Of a stretch of DNA of 64,000 nucleotides, positions 26,839 through 35,736 are shown piece by piece. This stretch comes from Gemmobacter denitrificans (lineage in GTDB: Bacteria > Pseudomonadota > Alphaproteobacteria > Rhodobacterales > Rhodobacteraceae): the NCBI RefSeq assembly GCF_036964905.1, contig NZ_JBALHR010000002.1, positions 186,001-250,000 on the forward strand, in the 5' to 3' direction. Position numbers and translations under genes: made by a program. Below the pieces are notes generated by a model that saw only the letters and a program-made list of their open reading frames with translations, made no database searches and was not told the DNA's origin. Within the stretch, counting starts at the first letter, position 1; the number at the start of each line of letters is the position of its first letter.

Positions 26839-27494
26839 GGCGCGAACTCCGTTGAAGGTGGCGGCAGCGGGTGATGCGCGGTCAGGTCGATCCCGACAAT
26901 CGCGCCCACCGCCGCCAGACCGATCTGTTCCAGTTCGCCCGGTTCAAAGGCACCGGGCAGGGCGCAGCCTTCCAGCCACAACCCGTCGATCACACCATTG
27001 CAGGCAATGGCCAGCCGCCGGATCGCGGCAGCTTCGCGCGGCCCTGGCAGGGCCGCGATCATCTCTTCCAGCCGGGCACGATAGCCCAGATAGGTTTCGG
27101 CATGGACGGCCGCCATGTCGGCATCGCGGCGCACCTGATGGATGAACCCGGCCCACAAGCCCATGCGGCCCGGATCCATCACCGGCGGGCGCAGGGCTGC
27201 GGCGACAAAGGCCGCCAGACGGGCCGCCGGGTCTGCGGGGGCTGCCTCCAGCACGGCGGCGTTATCTTCGACCATCCGGTCCATCAGCGCGCGATAGGCT
27301 TCGCGGGTCAGGTCTTCCTTGGTCTGAAAATAGTGGCGAATCAGGCCAGGCGTCACACCTGCGCGATCGGCAATGGCACGCACGGTGGCGCTACCTTGAC
27401 CGCCTTCCGAAATCAGGTCCAATGCGGCGGTGATCAGCGCATCGCGCCGTTTTTCCTCGCCTTCCCGCCTGAACTTTCGCCGTTCGCCTGCCAT
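26835..27494 (-). CDS. TetR-family regulator (BetI-like), first gene of the aruHI operon
   Basis: 219 residues with a TetR HTH at the N-terminus (ALDLISEGGQGSATVRAIADRAGVTPGLIRHYFQTKEDL, about 24-62) and a helical ligand domain resembling BetI. It is the promoter-proximal gene of the regulator-aruH-aruI operon and divergent from the ABC importer. The inverted repeat at 27503-27524, nine bases from its start codon, is the likely autoregulatory site; it could also serve the importer operon. The ligand may be arginine or a guanidino compound (inference). Confidence 0.9.
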   Translation of the reverse strand: MAGERRKFRREGEEKRRDALITAALDLISEGGQGSATVRAIADRAGVTPGLIRHYFQTKEDLTREAYRALMDRMVEDNAAVLEAAPADPAARLAAFVAAALRPPVMDPGRMGLWAGFIHQVRRDADMAAVHAETYLGYRARLEEMIAALPGPREAAAIRRLAIACNGVIDGLWLEGCALPGAFEPGELEQIGLAAVGAIVGIDLTAHHPLPPPSTEFAP

Positions 27495-27502
27495 GGCACC
27501 CT

Positions 27503-27524
27503 CAATTATACACTTGCATAATTG
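27503..27524. promoter_or_regulatory. Inverted repeat operator candidate for the TetR regulator
   Basis: CAATTAT-N8-ATAATTG in the 73-base spacer between the divergent TetR gene and ABC importer. Arm length and placement are typical of TetR autorepression sites. Confidence 0.6.
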
Positions 27525-27567
27525 CAGGGATGTGCGCTTAGTTCAATCAGGGAAATACGGAGTGACG

Positions 27568-28362
27568 ATGACCGCCAGCGCAACCGCCCCCCGCATCGAT
27601 ACCGAACTGCGCCCCGAAGCGATCCGCATTGAAGGCTTGCGCAAGTCTTTCGGCCCGCTTGAGGTGTTGAAGGGAGTATCGCTGTGCGCGCGGGAAGGCG
27701 ATGTCGTCGCCATCATTGGCGGGTCCGGGTCTGGCAAATCGACCATGCTTCGCTGCATCAACTTTCTGGAAACGCCGTCGGCAGGCCGGATCGTGATCGG
27801 CGGCGAAGAGGTGCGGATGAAGCCCGATGGCAGCCCCGCCGACCGCCGCCAGATCGAGGCCTTGCGCCAGCGGCTTGGGATGGTGTTCCAGCAGTTCAAT
27901 CTCTGGTCCCATCGCACCATTCTGGAAAATCTGATCGAAGTGCCGGTGCATGTGTTGAAGGTGCCGAAAGCGGAAGCCATCACCCGGGCGCAGCGTCTGC
28001 TGGACCGGGTGGGGCTTTCCGCCAAGGCCGATACCTATCCGGCCTTTCTGTCGGGCGGCCAGCAGCAACGCGCCGCGATTGCCCGGGCGCTGTGCGTCGA
28101 TCCGCGCGCCATGCTGTTTGATGAACCCACTTCGGCGCTTGATCCCGAACTGGTGGGCGAAGTTCTGGCCGTGATCCGCGATCTGGCCGCCGAGGGGCGG
28201 ACCATGATCCTGGTGACCCACGAGATGAAATTCGCGCGCGAGGTGGCAAGCCATGTCATCTATCTGCATAATGGCGTGATCGAGGAAGAGGGCCCGCCCG
28301 AGGCCTTGTTCGGGGCGCCGAAATCCGACAGGTTGAAACAGTTCCTGAAAAGCGTGGGCTGA
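27568..28362 (+). CDS. Polar amino acid ABC transporter, ATP-binding protein
   Basis: 264-residue ATPase of the HisP/GlnQ/AotP type. Start ATG after CGGAG. Walker A GGSGSGKST, Q-loop VFQQFNLWSHRT, signature LSGGQQQRAAIARAL, Walker B AMLFDEPTSALD and H-loop THEMKF are complete. First gene of a four-gene importer operon (ATPase, binding protein, two permeases) divergent from the arginine-degradation genes, so basic amino acid uptake is likely. Confidence 0.93.
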   Translation: MTASATAPRIDTELRPEAIRIEGLRKSFGPLEVLKGVSLCAREGDVVAIIGGSGSGKSTMLRCINFLETPSAGRIVIGGEEVRMKPDGSPADRRQIEALRQRLGMVFQQFNLWSHRTILENLIEVPVHVLKVPKAEAITRAQRLLDRVGLSAKADTYPAFLSGGQQQRAAIARALCVDPRAMLFDEPTSALDPELVGEVLAVIRDLAAEGRTMILVTHEMKFAREVASHVIYLHNGVIEEEGPPEALFGAPKSDRLKQFLKSVG

Positions 28363-28399
28363 TCCCTGCGCCAAAAACAAAGTCCAACAGAAGAGGTAT

Positions 28400-29173
28400 A
28401 TGATGAAGAAAATCGCTCTGGGTGTTGCCGCAGCCCTGATGTTGTCCGGCGCCGCCATGGCGGAAGCCGTGAAAGTGGGCATCGCTGCAGAACCCTATCC
28501 GCCCTTCGCCTCGCCCGATGCCAGCGGCAATTGGGTGGGCTGGGAAGTGGACCTGATCGGCGCAGTCTGCAAGGCTGCCGAGATGGAGTGTGAAATCGTT
28601 CCGGTGGCCTGGGATGGCATCATCCCCGCGCTGACCGCGGGGCAAATTGACGCCATCATGGCCTCCATGTCGATCACCGAAGAGCGGATGCAGACCATCG
28701 ATTTCTCGGACAAATATTATAACACCCCGACGATGATCATGGGCCCGAAGGGCATGGAGATGGCCGCGACGCCCGAAGGGCTGGCTGGCAAGATCATCGG
28801 TGTGCAGGTTTCGACCATCCACGAGGCCTATGCGCAGAAGCATTTCGCCGCCACCGCCGCCGAGATCAAGATCTACCAGACCCAGGATGAAGCCAATCAG
28901 GATCTGGCCGCAGGCCGCATTGATGCGACCCAGGCGGACAGCATCGCGCTGGATGCCTTCCTCGCCACGGATGCGGGCGCGGCCTGCTGCGAGCTGAAGG
29001 GGGCTGTGGCCGACGATCCCGAAGTGCTGGGTCTTGGTGTCGGTGTGGGTCTGCGCAAGGGTGAGGATGATCTGAAGGCCAAGTTCAATGCCGGGATCGC
29101 CAAGGTGCTTTCGGATGGCACCTATGAGACGATTTCGAAGCCCTATTTCGCTTCGTCGATCTACGGCGGCTAA
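28400..29173 (+). CDS. Periplasmic polar amino acid-binding protein (Lys/Arg/Orn-binding type)
   Basis: 257 residues. Signal peptide MMKKIALGVAAALMLSGAAMA with cleavage after AMA. The SBP family 3 pattern is clear: VGIAAEPYPPFASPD, VGWEVDLIGAV, WDGIIPALTAGQIDAIMASMSITEER and IDFSDKYYNTP. It captures a polar or basic amino acid and delivers it to the two permeases encoded downstream. The context points to arginine or a related guanidino compound, but the ligand is not proven. Confidence 0.92.
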   Translation: MMKKIALGVAAALMLSGAAMAEAVKVGIAAEPYPPFASPDASGNWVGWEVDLIGAVCKAAEMECEIVPVAWDGIIPALTAGQIDAIMASMSITEERMQTIDFSDKYYNTPTMIMGPKGMEMAATPEGLAGKIIGVQVSTIHEAYAQKHFAATAAEIKIYQTQDEANQDLAAGRIDATQADSIALDAFLATDAGAACCELKGAVADDPEVLGLGVGVGLRKGEDDLKAKFNAGIAKVLSDGTYETISKPYFASSIYGG

Positions 29174-29176
29174 GCG

Positions 29177-29920
29177 GTGCTTGGGCTGATCGGGGCGGCG
29201 GGCGCCGCCTCCATGGCCGAGTTGCTGGCCTATTCCCCCCCCGGTTGGGGGGGGAACCTGCTGGCAGGTCTGGTGAATTCCGTGATGATTGCGGTCGGGG
29301 CCTTTGCGCTGGGTCTGGGCATTGGCACGGCGGGGGCCTTTGGCAAGCTTTATGGCGGGCCAGTCACGCGTGATCTTCTGGCGGTTTATACCACCGTCGT
29401 CCGGGCGGTGCCGGAACTGGTGCTGATCCTGATCCTTTACTATGCAGTCACCGATGCGGTGAACCAGACGCTGGTGGCAATGGGATATGCGCGGATCCAG
29501 ATTTCCGGCCTTGCTGCCGGGATCGCCGTTCTGGGGGTGGTGCAGGGGGCCTATGCCACCGAAGTGTTGCGCGGTGCCATCCAGTCGGTGCCGGCAGGCC
29601 AGATCGAGGCGGCGCGTGCCATGGGCATGTCGCCTGGTCTTTTGGCCCGCCGTGTGACGCTGCCGCTGATGCTGTCCAATGCCTTGCCCGGCCTGGGCAA
29701 TCTGTGGCTGGTGGCCACCAAGGATACGGCGCTGCTGGCCGTGGTGGGCTTTGCCGAACTGACCCAGGTTACCCGGCAGGCGGCAGGCACGACCAAGGCC
29801 TATTTCACCTTCTTCATGGCGGCAGGGCTGCTGTATCTGATCCTGTCGATCGGATCGGGCTGGCTGTTTGCGCTGATGGAACGCCGCGCCCGTCGTGGCC
29901 AGCCGGAGATGCGCGGATGA
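29177..29920 (+). CDS. Polar amino acid ABC transporter permease (first)
   Basis: 247-residue HisQ-type inner-membrane permease with the EAA loop GQIEAARAMGMSPGLLARRVTLPL. GTG start three bases after the preceding stop, without a clear ribosome binding site (translational reinitiation likely); an ATG at 29213 is the alternative start. It pairs with the next permease. Confidence 0.9.
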   Translation: MLGLIGAAGAASMAELLAYSPPGWGGNLLAGLVNSVMIAVGAFALGLGIGTAGAFGKLYGGPVTRDLLAVYTTVVRAVPELVLILILYYAVTDAVNQTLVAMGYARIQISGLAAGIAVLGVVQGAYATEVLRGAIQSVPAGQIEAARAMGMSPGLLARRVTLPLMLSNALPGLGNLWLVATKDTALLAVVGFAELTQVTRQAAGTTKAYFTFFMAAGLLYLILSIGSGWLFALMERRARRGQPEMRG

Positions 29921-30696
29921 TCCTGACTCGCGACTTCTGGGCGCCGCATCGTATCGTGATGGCGCTGATCGCCCTGCTGATCGTGGGGTGGAGCATTTAT
30001 GCCCTGCGTTGGGACTGGCTGCCGAACTATCTGGATCTGGCCGTTCTGGGCATCTGGCGCACGCTGTGGCTGCTGGCGGCATCGGTTGTGCTGGGGCTGG
30101 CGTTGGCGATCCCGCTGGGTCTGGCGCAGGTGGCCGGGCCGTGGTGGCTGGATTGGCCCGCGCGCGCCTTTTGCACGGTGATCCGCGGCACGCCGCTGCT
30201 GCTGCAATTGTGGCTGCTTTACTATGGGTTGGGGTCGCTGTTTCCACAGATCCCCTGGATCCGGCAAAGCGAGTTGTGGCCAATCCTGCGTCAGGCCTGG
30301 CCCTATGCTTTGCTTGCGCTGACGCTCAGCTTTGCAGGATATGAGGGCGAGGTGATGCGCGGGGCTTTCAAGGGCGTGGCCAAGGGCCAGCTGGAGGCCG
30401 CGCGGGCCATGGGCATGCCGCGTCTGACCATCCTGCGCCGTATCTGGCTGCCACAGGCGCTGCACCGGGCCTTGCCCACGCTGGGGGGGGAAACCGTCCT
30501 GCAGTTGAAGGCAACCCCGCTGGTGGCCACAATCACGGTGGTGGACATCTACGCCGTGGCGAGCCGGGTGCGGCAGGATACCTTCATCACCTATGAACCG
30601 CTGCTGTTGCTGGCGGTGGTCTATATGGTGATCACGGGCATTCTGGTGCTGGGAATACGCTGGCTGGAATCGCGGGTGCCCTCGCGCGTGGCCTGA
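29917..30696 (+). CDS. Polar amino acid ABC transporter permease (second)
   Basis: 259-residue HisM-type permease. Start overlaps the previous stop (ATGA). The EAA loop GQLEAARAMGMPRLTILRRIWLP and about five hydrophobic helices are visible. Last gene of the importer operon, convergent with the MOSC gene 27 bases away. Confidence 0.92.
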   Translation: MILTRDFWAPHRIVMALIALLIVGWSIYALRWDWLPNYLDLAVLGIWRTLWLLAASVVLGLALAIPLGLAQVAGPWWLDWPARAFCTVIRGTPLLLQLWLLYYGLGSLFPQIPWIRQSELWPILRQAWPYALLALTLSFAGYEGEVMRGAFKGVAKGQLEAARAMGMPRLTILRRIWLPQALHRALPTLGGETVLQLKATPLVATITVVDIYAVASRVRQDTFITYEPLLLLAVVYMVITGILVLGIRWLESRVPSRVA

Positions 30697-30723
30697 TCCA
30701 ACGGCCGGGCGTCTGGCCCGGTC

Positions 30724-31302
30724 CTATTGCGGCGGGGGCAGCTTGGTCAGGCGGTCGCCCCGCCGCATCACCCCATCGCGTTCCACCGAACATAGCACCC
30801 CGCGCAAGCGCAATTCCGGGTGGCCGGGCAGGGTGACCCAATCCTTCGCATCCTGCCCATAGCGCACCTTCCACTTGACGCATGCATCGTTGAACAGGTC
30901 GCTGACCCGCAGAACCGCGCTGCCCGCTTGCAGCAGGGTGCCGACGGGCAGATTGGCCAGACTGGTATCCAGATCGGCCACGATCGTATCGCCCGGATGT
31001 GGCGTGCCGCTGCGGTCGCGCCAGACCAGATCCATCACCCGGACCGGCAGGATCGAAACCTGAATGCGTGGATCGCCCGATCCATCGGCCAGTCGTGCCC
31101 ACGGGGCGGTGCCGAACCTTTCGCCCGGAATGCCATCGGCGCGGGTTACGGCGATTTCGTCGCGGAAATCGCGTTCCCCATAGCCCGGGCGAAAGCACAA
31201 TTGCAGAATGGGCGCCGCATCCTTGGGCGCAGCCAGCACATGCGGCAGGGCTGCCATCAATTCCGGCAGGGCTGCCATCAATTCCGGCATCGTCACGGTC
31301 AT
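30724..31302 (-). CDS. MOSC-like domain protein
   Basis: 192-residue protein starting at an ATG overlapping the cbiB stop. The segment RPGYGERDFRDEIAVTRADGIPGERF and a downstream FNDACVKWKVRYG carrying a conserved-looking Cys resemble MOSC (molybdenum cofactor sulfurase C-terminal) proteins; the match is by pattern only. Its N-terminus carries a duplicated ELMAALP unit from a 21-bp tandem repeat. The link with cobalamin genes is positional only. Confidence 0.6.
   Translation of the reverse strand: MTVTMPELMAALPELMAALPHVLAAPKDAAPILQLCFRPGYGERDFRDEIAVTRADGIPGERFGTAPWARLADGSGDPRIQVSILPVRVMDLVWRDRSGTPHPGDTIVADLDTSLANLPVGTLLQAGSAVLRVSDLFNDACVKWKVRYGQDAKDWVTLPGHPELRLRGVLCSVERDGVMRRGDRLTKLPPPQ
31243..31289. 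repeat. 21-bp in-frame tandem repeat at the start of the MOSC-like gene
   Basis: 2.25 identical copies of a 21-bp unit, encoding ELMAALP twice in MPELMAALPELMAALP. It adds a candidate in-frame ATG and is of the type produced by replication slippage. Confidence 0.85.
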
Positions 31303-32210
31303 AGCAGCACCAAAGCAAATGTGATCGCCAGCATCAGCCCCCATGCCCGCCACAGCGCGGTGCAGGCGGCCTCGATCTCGGTCGGGCCGGGGTTGCGGCG
31401 GCCTTCGGGATAGACCCATGGAAAATTGCGCATCTGGCCGTCATAGCTGCGTGGCCCGGACAGCGAGATGCCCAGAACCACGGCCATCGCCGCCTCGGGC
31501 CAGCCCGCATTGGGGCTGCGGTGCAGCGGCGCATCGCGCAGGATGACCGGGGCCGCGTCGAACCGGCCATGCGCCAGCGCCAGCAGCAGCGCGGTCAGCC
31601 GCGCCGGGATCAGGTTCAGCAGATCGTCGAACCGTGCGGCGGCCCAGCCGAATTGTTCATGCCGGGGGGTGCGGTGGCCGATCATGCTGTCGGCGGTATT
31701 GGTGATCTTGTACAGCAGCAGGCCCGGCAAGCCTGCCACCAGATACCAGAACAGCGGTGCAATCACCCCGTCCGACAGGTTTTCGGCGGCGCTTTCGATG
31801 GCAGCGCGCGCCACAGCGGGTTCATCCATCACGGCGGTATCGCGGCCCACGATCATCGCCACCTGCCGCCGCCCTTCGGCCAGACTGCCGCGCAGTCCCG
31901 TGGCCACTGCGCGGACATGATCTACCAGACTGCGCTGCGCCAGAAGGATGGCCACCGCCAGAATTTCCAGCACGCCGCCGTCGGGAATGGCCGCAATCAG
32001 CCAGCCCAGCACCCATGCGGCAAGGGCCATCAGCCCCATGGCCAGCGCACCCTTTGCCTTCCGCGCCGCGCCCCGGTTCAACTGTCGATCAAAGGCGCCG
32101 ACGATCCTGCCCATCAGCACCGCCGGATGCGGCCAGCGATCCCAGAGGCATTTCGGTTCCCCCAGGGCCGCATCCAGCAGCATCGCGGGCAATAGCAGCG
32201 TGGCGCTCAT
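31299..32210 (-). CDS. cbiB: Adenosylcobinamide-phosphate synthase
   Basis: 303-residue membrane enzyme attaching the aminopropanol arm in adenosylcobalamin synthesis (CobD in Pseudomonas/Rhodobacter naming). The start at 32210 is preferred because GGGAGA lies at ideal spacing and the ATGA overlaps the cobC stop; an ATG two codons upstream overlaps that site. Motifs: LLLPAMLLDAALGEP, WPHPAVLMGR, ESAAENLSDGVIAPLFWY, YKITNTADSMIGHR and SGPRSYDG. Confidence 0.94.
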   Translation of the reverse strand: MSATLLLPAMLLDAALGEPKCLWDRWPHPAVLMGRIVGAFDRQLNRGAARKAKGALAMGLMALAAWVLGWLIAAIPDGGVLEILAVAILLAQRSLVDHVRAVATGLRGSLAEGRRQVAMIVGRDTAVMDEPAVARAAIESAAENLSDGVIAPLFWYLVAGLPGLLLYKITNTADSMIGHRTPRHEQFGWAAARFDDLLNLIPARLTALLLALAHGRFDAAPVILRDAPLHRSPNAGWPEAAMAVVLGISLSGPRSYDGQMRNFPWVYPEGRRNPGPTEIEAACTALWRAWGLMLAITFALVLL

Positions 32211-33163
32211 TGGCATTCTCCCAGGGCGCGGGCCAGCCGGTTCCAGCCATGCGCGGGCGGCAGGCCGAGCCGCAGCCAGCGCGGGGCATAGGGAAAGACC
32301 CGGCTCCAGATATGGTGGCGGGCCAGAGTGGCCTGCCAGCGCGCGGCATCCGGCGTGTCATACAGCCGGAACAGGCTGGTGCCCCCCACCAGCGAAGCCG
32401 GTACCAGCGCATCCAGCCGGGCCGCATCGCGGGCCAGCCGGATACGGGTGGCCAGGGCCCAGGCGTCATCCTGCAGCGCCACGGTCCCCGCGTGCAGGGC
32501 CGGGCCCGAAACCGGCCAGGGGCCCAGAAGATCGGTCAGATGCCCGGTCGGCCCGCGCAGGGTTTCGGGCAGGCCAATGGCAAAGCCCAGCCGCAGCCCG
32601 GCCAGCCCCCAGAACTTGCCAAAGCTTTTCAGCACGATCACCCCGGGTGTTGCCGCGCGGGCGATCTGGCTGGCCTCGGGCATGACGTCGCAAAAGCTTT
32701 CGTCGATCACCGTCAGCCTGCCGCCCGCCACCGTCGCGGGCCAGACCCGGCCATCGGGATTGTTGGGATGTACGACCACCTGCACCGGGGCAGGGCCTTC
32801 CGCCAATACCGGTTGGCCTGCCGCAAGAAAGGCACGGGCATGTTCGTTATAGGTGGGGCCGGGAATGCAGGCCGGGGCCGGGCACAAGGCTGGCATCCGC
32901 GCGATCAGCGCCGAGGCCCCGGGCGCGGCCACCACCTCGGCCGGCTCGGGCACGGCCCAGAACCGGCGCGCGGCGGCGATCAGCGCATCCTGCGCCCGCT
33001 GGTCGGGCAGGGCGGTCCAGCAATCGGGCGAGAATCCGGGCAGCGGATAGGGGGCCGGGTTGATGCCGGTGGACAGATCGAGCCAATCGGCCCGGCTGCC
33101 CCCCCATTCCGCGACAGCGGCATCTACCCCGCCGCCATGATCCGGCTTTGCCTGCGCATTCAT
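32207..33163 (-). CDS. cobC: Threonine-phosphate decarboxylase / cobalamin biosynthesis aminotransferase CobC
   Basis: 318-residue class I/II PLP enzyme supplying the aminopropanol phosphate used by CbiB. Start MNAQAKPDHGGGVDAAVAEWGG matches the family HGG motif. DLSTGINPAPYPLP, VHPNNPDGRVWP (PLP Asn), VIDESFCDV and VLKSFGKFWGLAGLRLGFAIG (Schiff-base Lys) are clear. Overlaps cbiB by four bases. Confidence 0.93.
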   Translation of the reverse strand: MNAQAKPDHGGGVDAAVAEWGGSRADWLDLSTGINPAPYPLPGFSPDCWTALPDQRAQDALIAAARRFWAVPEPAEVVAAPGASALIARMPALCPAPACIPGPTYNEHARAFLAAGQPVLAEGPAPVQVVVHPNNPDGRVWPATVAGGRLTVIDESFCDVMPEASQIARAATPGVIVLKSFGKFWGLAGLRLGFAIGLPETLRGPTGHLTDLLGPWPVSGPALHAGTVALQDDAWALATRIRLARDAARLDALVPASLVGGTSLFRLYDTPDAARWQATLARHHIWSRVFPYAPRWLRLGLPPAHGWNRLARALGECQ

Positions 33164-33363
33164 GCCCAACCCCCTGTTTGCGGCAGAGATTGCCGATTCC
33201 CCGCCCGAAGGCAACCGATGCCCGATCCGAGGGCGGCAGTGTCTTTTGCGCACCGAATCCGTTGCGTCAGGGGCACAGCGCGCATTTTGTCATCATACTG
33301 TCGGTTCTTGCCTTGTTTTTAACGACTTGCGGGCAACACTGAACGACAAGGGAGGACGCGCTC

Positions 33364-33711
33364 ATGCTGGAACATCTGCCGCAGGAGATCAGGGACGGGC
33401 TGGACCTTGCGCAGGGCCGCCGGGCACGCCGCTCACGGCTGCGGGTGCAACTGGGGGAAGCGGTGTTTCCCGTGCTGAGCCTGACCGAAGATCAGATCGT
33501 GCTGGAGGCGGCAAAGGCCCCCCGGTTGCGCGGCATTATTGATGTCTTTGACGGGGCGAACCACATCTTGCAGGGGTTGGTGATCGCCAGCGAAGTGTCG
33601 CAAGGGCGGCTGGTCTGCAGCTTCAAGCGCAGCAATGTGGTCAGCGACCGCCCGGCGCTGGATTATGTCCGCGATCCCGATGCGCCCAGCGGGCTTTTGC
33701 CCCGGAATTGA
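33364..33711 (+). CDS. Conserved hypothetical protein, 115 residues
   Basis: Not recognised. The start is supported by a GGGAGGA site 8 bases upstream. The protein is soluble, mixed alpha/beta, with a basic patch (GRRARRSRLRVQL, about 18-30) and a likely beta-rich core (LSLTEDQIVLEA ... GLVIASEVSQGRLVCSFKRSN). The pattern loosely recalls small PilZ-like or ribosome-associated domains but no motif decides it. It is flanked by cobC (divergent) and an L,D-transpeptidase gene (convergent). Confidence 0.65.
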   Translation: MLEHLPQEIRDGLDLAQGRRARRSRLRVQLGEAVFPVLSLTEDQIVLEAAKAPRLRGIIDVFDGANHILQGLVIASEVSQGRLVCSFKRSNVVSDRPALDYVRDPDAPSGLLPRN

Positions 33712-33742
33712 CCTGACTGGGGGGCGCCAATTGCCCCGATCC

Positions 33743-34285
33743 TCAGGGGCGCACTTCGACCTCGGTTCCAATGGCAACAGCGGCAAACAGTTCGGCTATT
33801 TCGGCATTTGTCACGGCAATGCAGCCTGCAGTCCAGTCATGGCGCAAGGCTGTGCTGGCGGGCAGGGCATTGGGTTGGCCGTGGATGAAGATGTCGCCGC
33901 CGGGATCATAGCCGCCGGCCTGCGCGCGGGCGCGATCTTCGGGGCGCGGATAATCCAGCCCCAGTGACAGGTGATAGGCACTGGCTGCGTTGCGGCGATC
34001 AATCCTGAACCGGCCCTCGGGCGTGCGGCCATCCCCCTGTCGGACCTTGTCGCCCACCGGCGCAAAGCCCAGGGCAATGCGATAGGTCTTCAGCGCGGCG
34101 CCCTTGCGAAAGACGGTCATCCGCCGGGCGGATTTTTCCACAAGGATGAAATCCACCGGCCCCTGCAGATCCACGGGGGGCTGCGGGTCCGGCGGGGCTT
34201 GCAGGCGCGGCCAGATCAGCACCGCCGCTGCAGCCAGCAAGGCCAGCAGCGTCAGTGCGGAAAACAGCCGCGCCAGCAGGTTCAT
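33743..34285 (-). CDS. L,D-transpeptidase family protein (YkuD domain)
   Basis: 180 residues: an N-terminal membrane anchor or signal (LFSALTLLALLAAAAVLIW), then a YkuD domain with the catalytic HxxxxxHDWTAGCIAV pattern (Cys about residue 155). It probably cross-links peptidoglycan or attaches proteins in the periplasm. The start overlaps the PatB gene stop by four bases. Confidence 0.9.
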   Translation of the reverse strand: MNLLARLFSALTLLALLAAAAVLIWPRLQAPPDPQPPVDLQGPVDFILVEKSARRMTVFRKGAALKTYRIALGFAPVGDKVRQGDGRTPEGRFRIDRRNAASAYHLSLGLDYPRPEDRARAQAGGYDPGGDIFIHGQPNALPASTALRHDWTAGCIAVTNAEIAELFAAVAIGTEVEVRP

Positions 34286-35466
34286 TGCAGATCCTGAAAC
34301 GCCTGCTGCAGCCGCGCCACGGCCTCGGCCACCTGGGCGCGGGGGGCGGCCAGATTGAAGCGCAGGTAATGTTCGCCACCCAGTCCGAAGCTTGCCCCAT
34401 GATTGGCGGCAATGCGCGCGCCTTTCTGCACCCGGTCGATGAACTCGGTCGGGGTCATGCCCGTGCCGGAAAAATCGACCCAGGCGAGATAGGTGGATTC
34501 CAGCGCCATGGATCGCAGGCCCGGAATGGCGTGCACGCCGTCATCGAACAGGCGGCGATTGCCATCCAGATAGGCGATCAGCGCATCAACCCAGGCGGCA
34601 CCTTCGGGGCTGTAGGCTGCCGTCGCCATGAACAGGCCAAAGGAATTGGCCGAAATGCCCAGTGCATTCATCCGGTCGGCAAAGCGGGCGCGCAATGCGG
34701 GATCAAGGATGATCACATTGCCCGAATGGCCGCCCGCGATGTTGAAGGTCTTGGTGGTGGCCGTCATCACGACAAGCCGATCCTGAATATCAGGCGCGGC
34801 CAGCGGCATCACGGTATGCTTGTGGCCCGGATAGACCAGATCGTGATGGATTTCATCCGACACAAGGATCAGGTCATGCGCCTTGCAGAAATCGGCCACC
34901 GCGCGCAGTTCCGCCAGGCTCCAGACCCGCCCGCCCGGGTTATGCGGCGAACACAGGATCAGCATCCTTGTTCTGGGCGTAACCTTGGCAGCCCAGTCGG
35001 CGGTATCAAAGCTCAGGCGGCCATCGGTCACATCCAGCGGACATTCGATCACCTCGCGCCCTGCCGCGCGGATCACCCGTGCAAAGGCATGATACACCGG
35101 TGTCATCAGGATCACGCCATCCCCCGGCTGGGTGAAGCTGTCCACGCAAAGTGCCGTGCCATTCACCAACCCATGCGTGGTGAAGATCGCCTCGGCCGGC
35201 ACATTCCAGCCATGCCGGTTGGCCATCCACCACTGGATTGCGGCTAGGTATTCCGCATCATCGCCGTAGTAGCCATAGATGCCATGCGCGCACATCTTTT
35301 CCAGCGCGGCCTGAACACAGTGCGGCGGGCGGAATTCCATATCGGCGACCCACATGGCAATGCCATCCTGCGCCGGAACCCCATAAAGCTTTTCCATCAT
35401 GTCCCATTTCACCGAATGGGTGCCACTGCGGCAGATGGTTTCGTCAAAATTTGGGGCGGTGGTCAT
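34282..35466 (-). CDS. PatB/MalY-type PLP-dependent C-S lyase or aminotransferase
   Basis: 394-residue PLP enzyme. Start MTTAPNFDETICRSGTHSVKWD is typical of the PatB/MalY branch of cystathionine beta-lyase-like enzymes. MWVADMEFRPP, LCSPHNPGGRVW, LVSDEIHHDLVYPG and the Lys in TATTKTFNIAG are visible. It probably cleaves C-S bonds of cystathionine or related compounds. Coupled with the L,D-transpeptidase gene without obvious functional link. Confidence 0.9.
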   Translation of the reverse strand: MTTAPNFDETICRSGTHSVKWDMMEKLYGVPAQDGIAMWVADMEFRPPHCVQAALEKMCAHGIYGYYGDDAEYLAAIQWWMANRHGWNVPAEAIFTTHGLVNGTALCVDSFTQPGDGVILMTPVYHAFARVIRAAGREVIECPLDVTDGRLSFDTADWAAKVTPRTRMLILCSPHNPGGRVWSLAELRAVADFCKAHDLILVSDEIHHDLVYPGHKHTVMPLAAPDIQDRLVVMTATTKTFNIAGGHSGNVIILDPALRARFADRMNALGISANSFGLFMATAAYSPEGAAWVDALIAYLDGNRRLFDDGVHAIPGLRSMALESTYLAWVDFSGTGMTPTEFIDRVQKGARIAANHGASFGLGGEHYLRFNLAAPRAQVAEAVARLQQAFQDLQ

Positions 35467-35556
35467 GGGGGCTTCCTTCCGTCTGTGCCGCAAGGGTAAC
35501 TTTTGGCGGCGCGGGTGCAATGGGATTTGCACAGCATAGGTGATGCGAGAAAACTG

Positions 35557-35569
35557 GCCAATAATTGGC
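35557..35569. promoter_or_regulatory. Small palindrome in the patB/def divergent spacer
   Basis: GCCAAT-A-ATTGGC in the 270-base spacer. A second, weaker inverted repeat, TGCAA-N6-TTGCA, lies at 35516-35531 and a 10-bp palindrome TTTCGCGAAA at 35665-35674. The region is more AT-rich than the genes and must hold promoters for both directions. Confidence 0.4.
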
Positions 35570-35736
35570 GGATATATGCAATCATCATCATGCATCTGTG
35601 TTGCAGCGGTGGAAACTTTCTCACGACCCCTTCATGCTGTCGGAAAGTCTCCCTTGTGCCAGGTTTTCGCGAAAGACCGGCGGGAAATCCGCTGCTCTTC
35701 CGCCAGACAATTGCACAGCCCGGCAGGATTGCGTAA

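Noticed and set aside
28256..30283. Long minus-strand open frame (675 codons) over the ABC importer genes
   Set aside because: Antisense shadow; the importer genes have signal peptide, Walker and EAA motifs.
33164..33363. Cobalamin riboswitch upstream of cobC
   Set aside because: The minus-strand leader contains GGTGC and a TGCC-like stretch, but the B12 box and the conserved core with its GGGAA segment are not in the required order. No convincing match.
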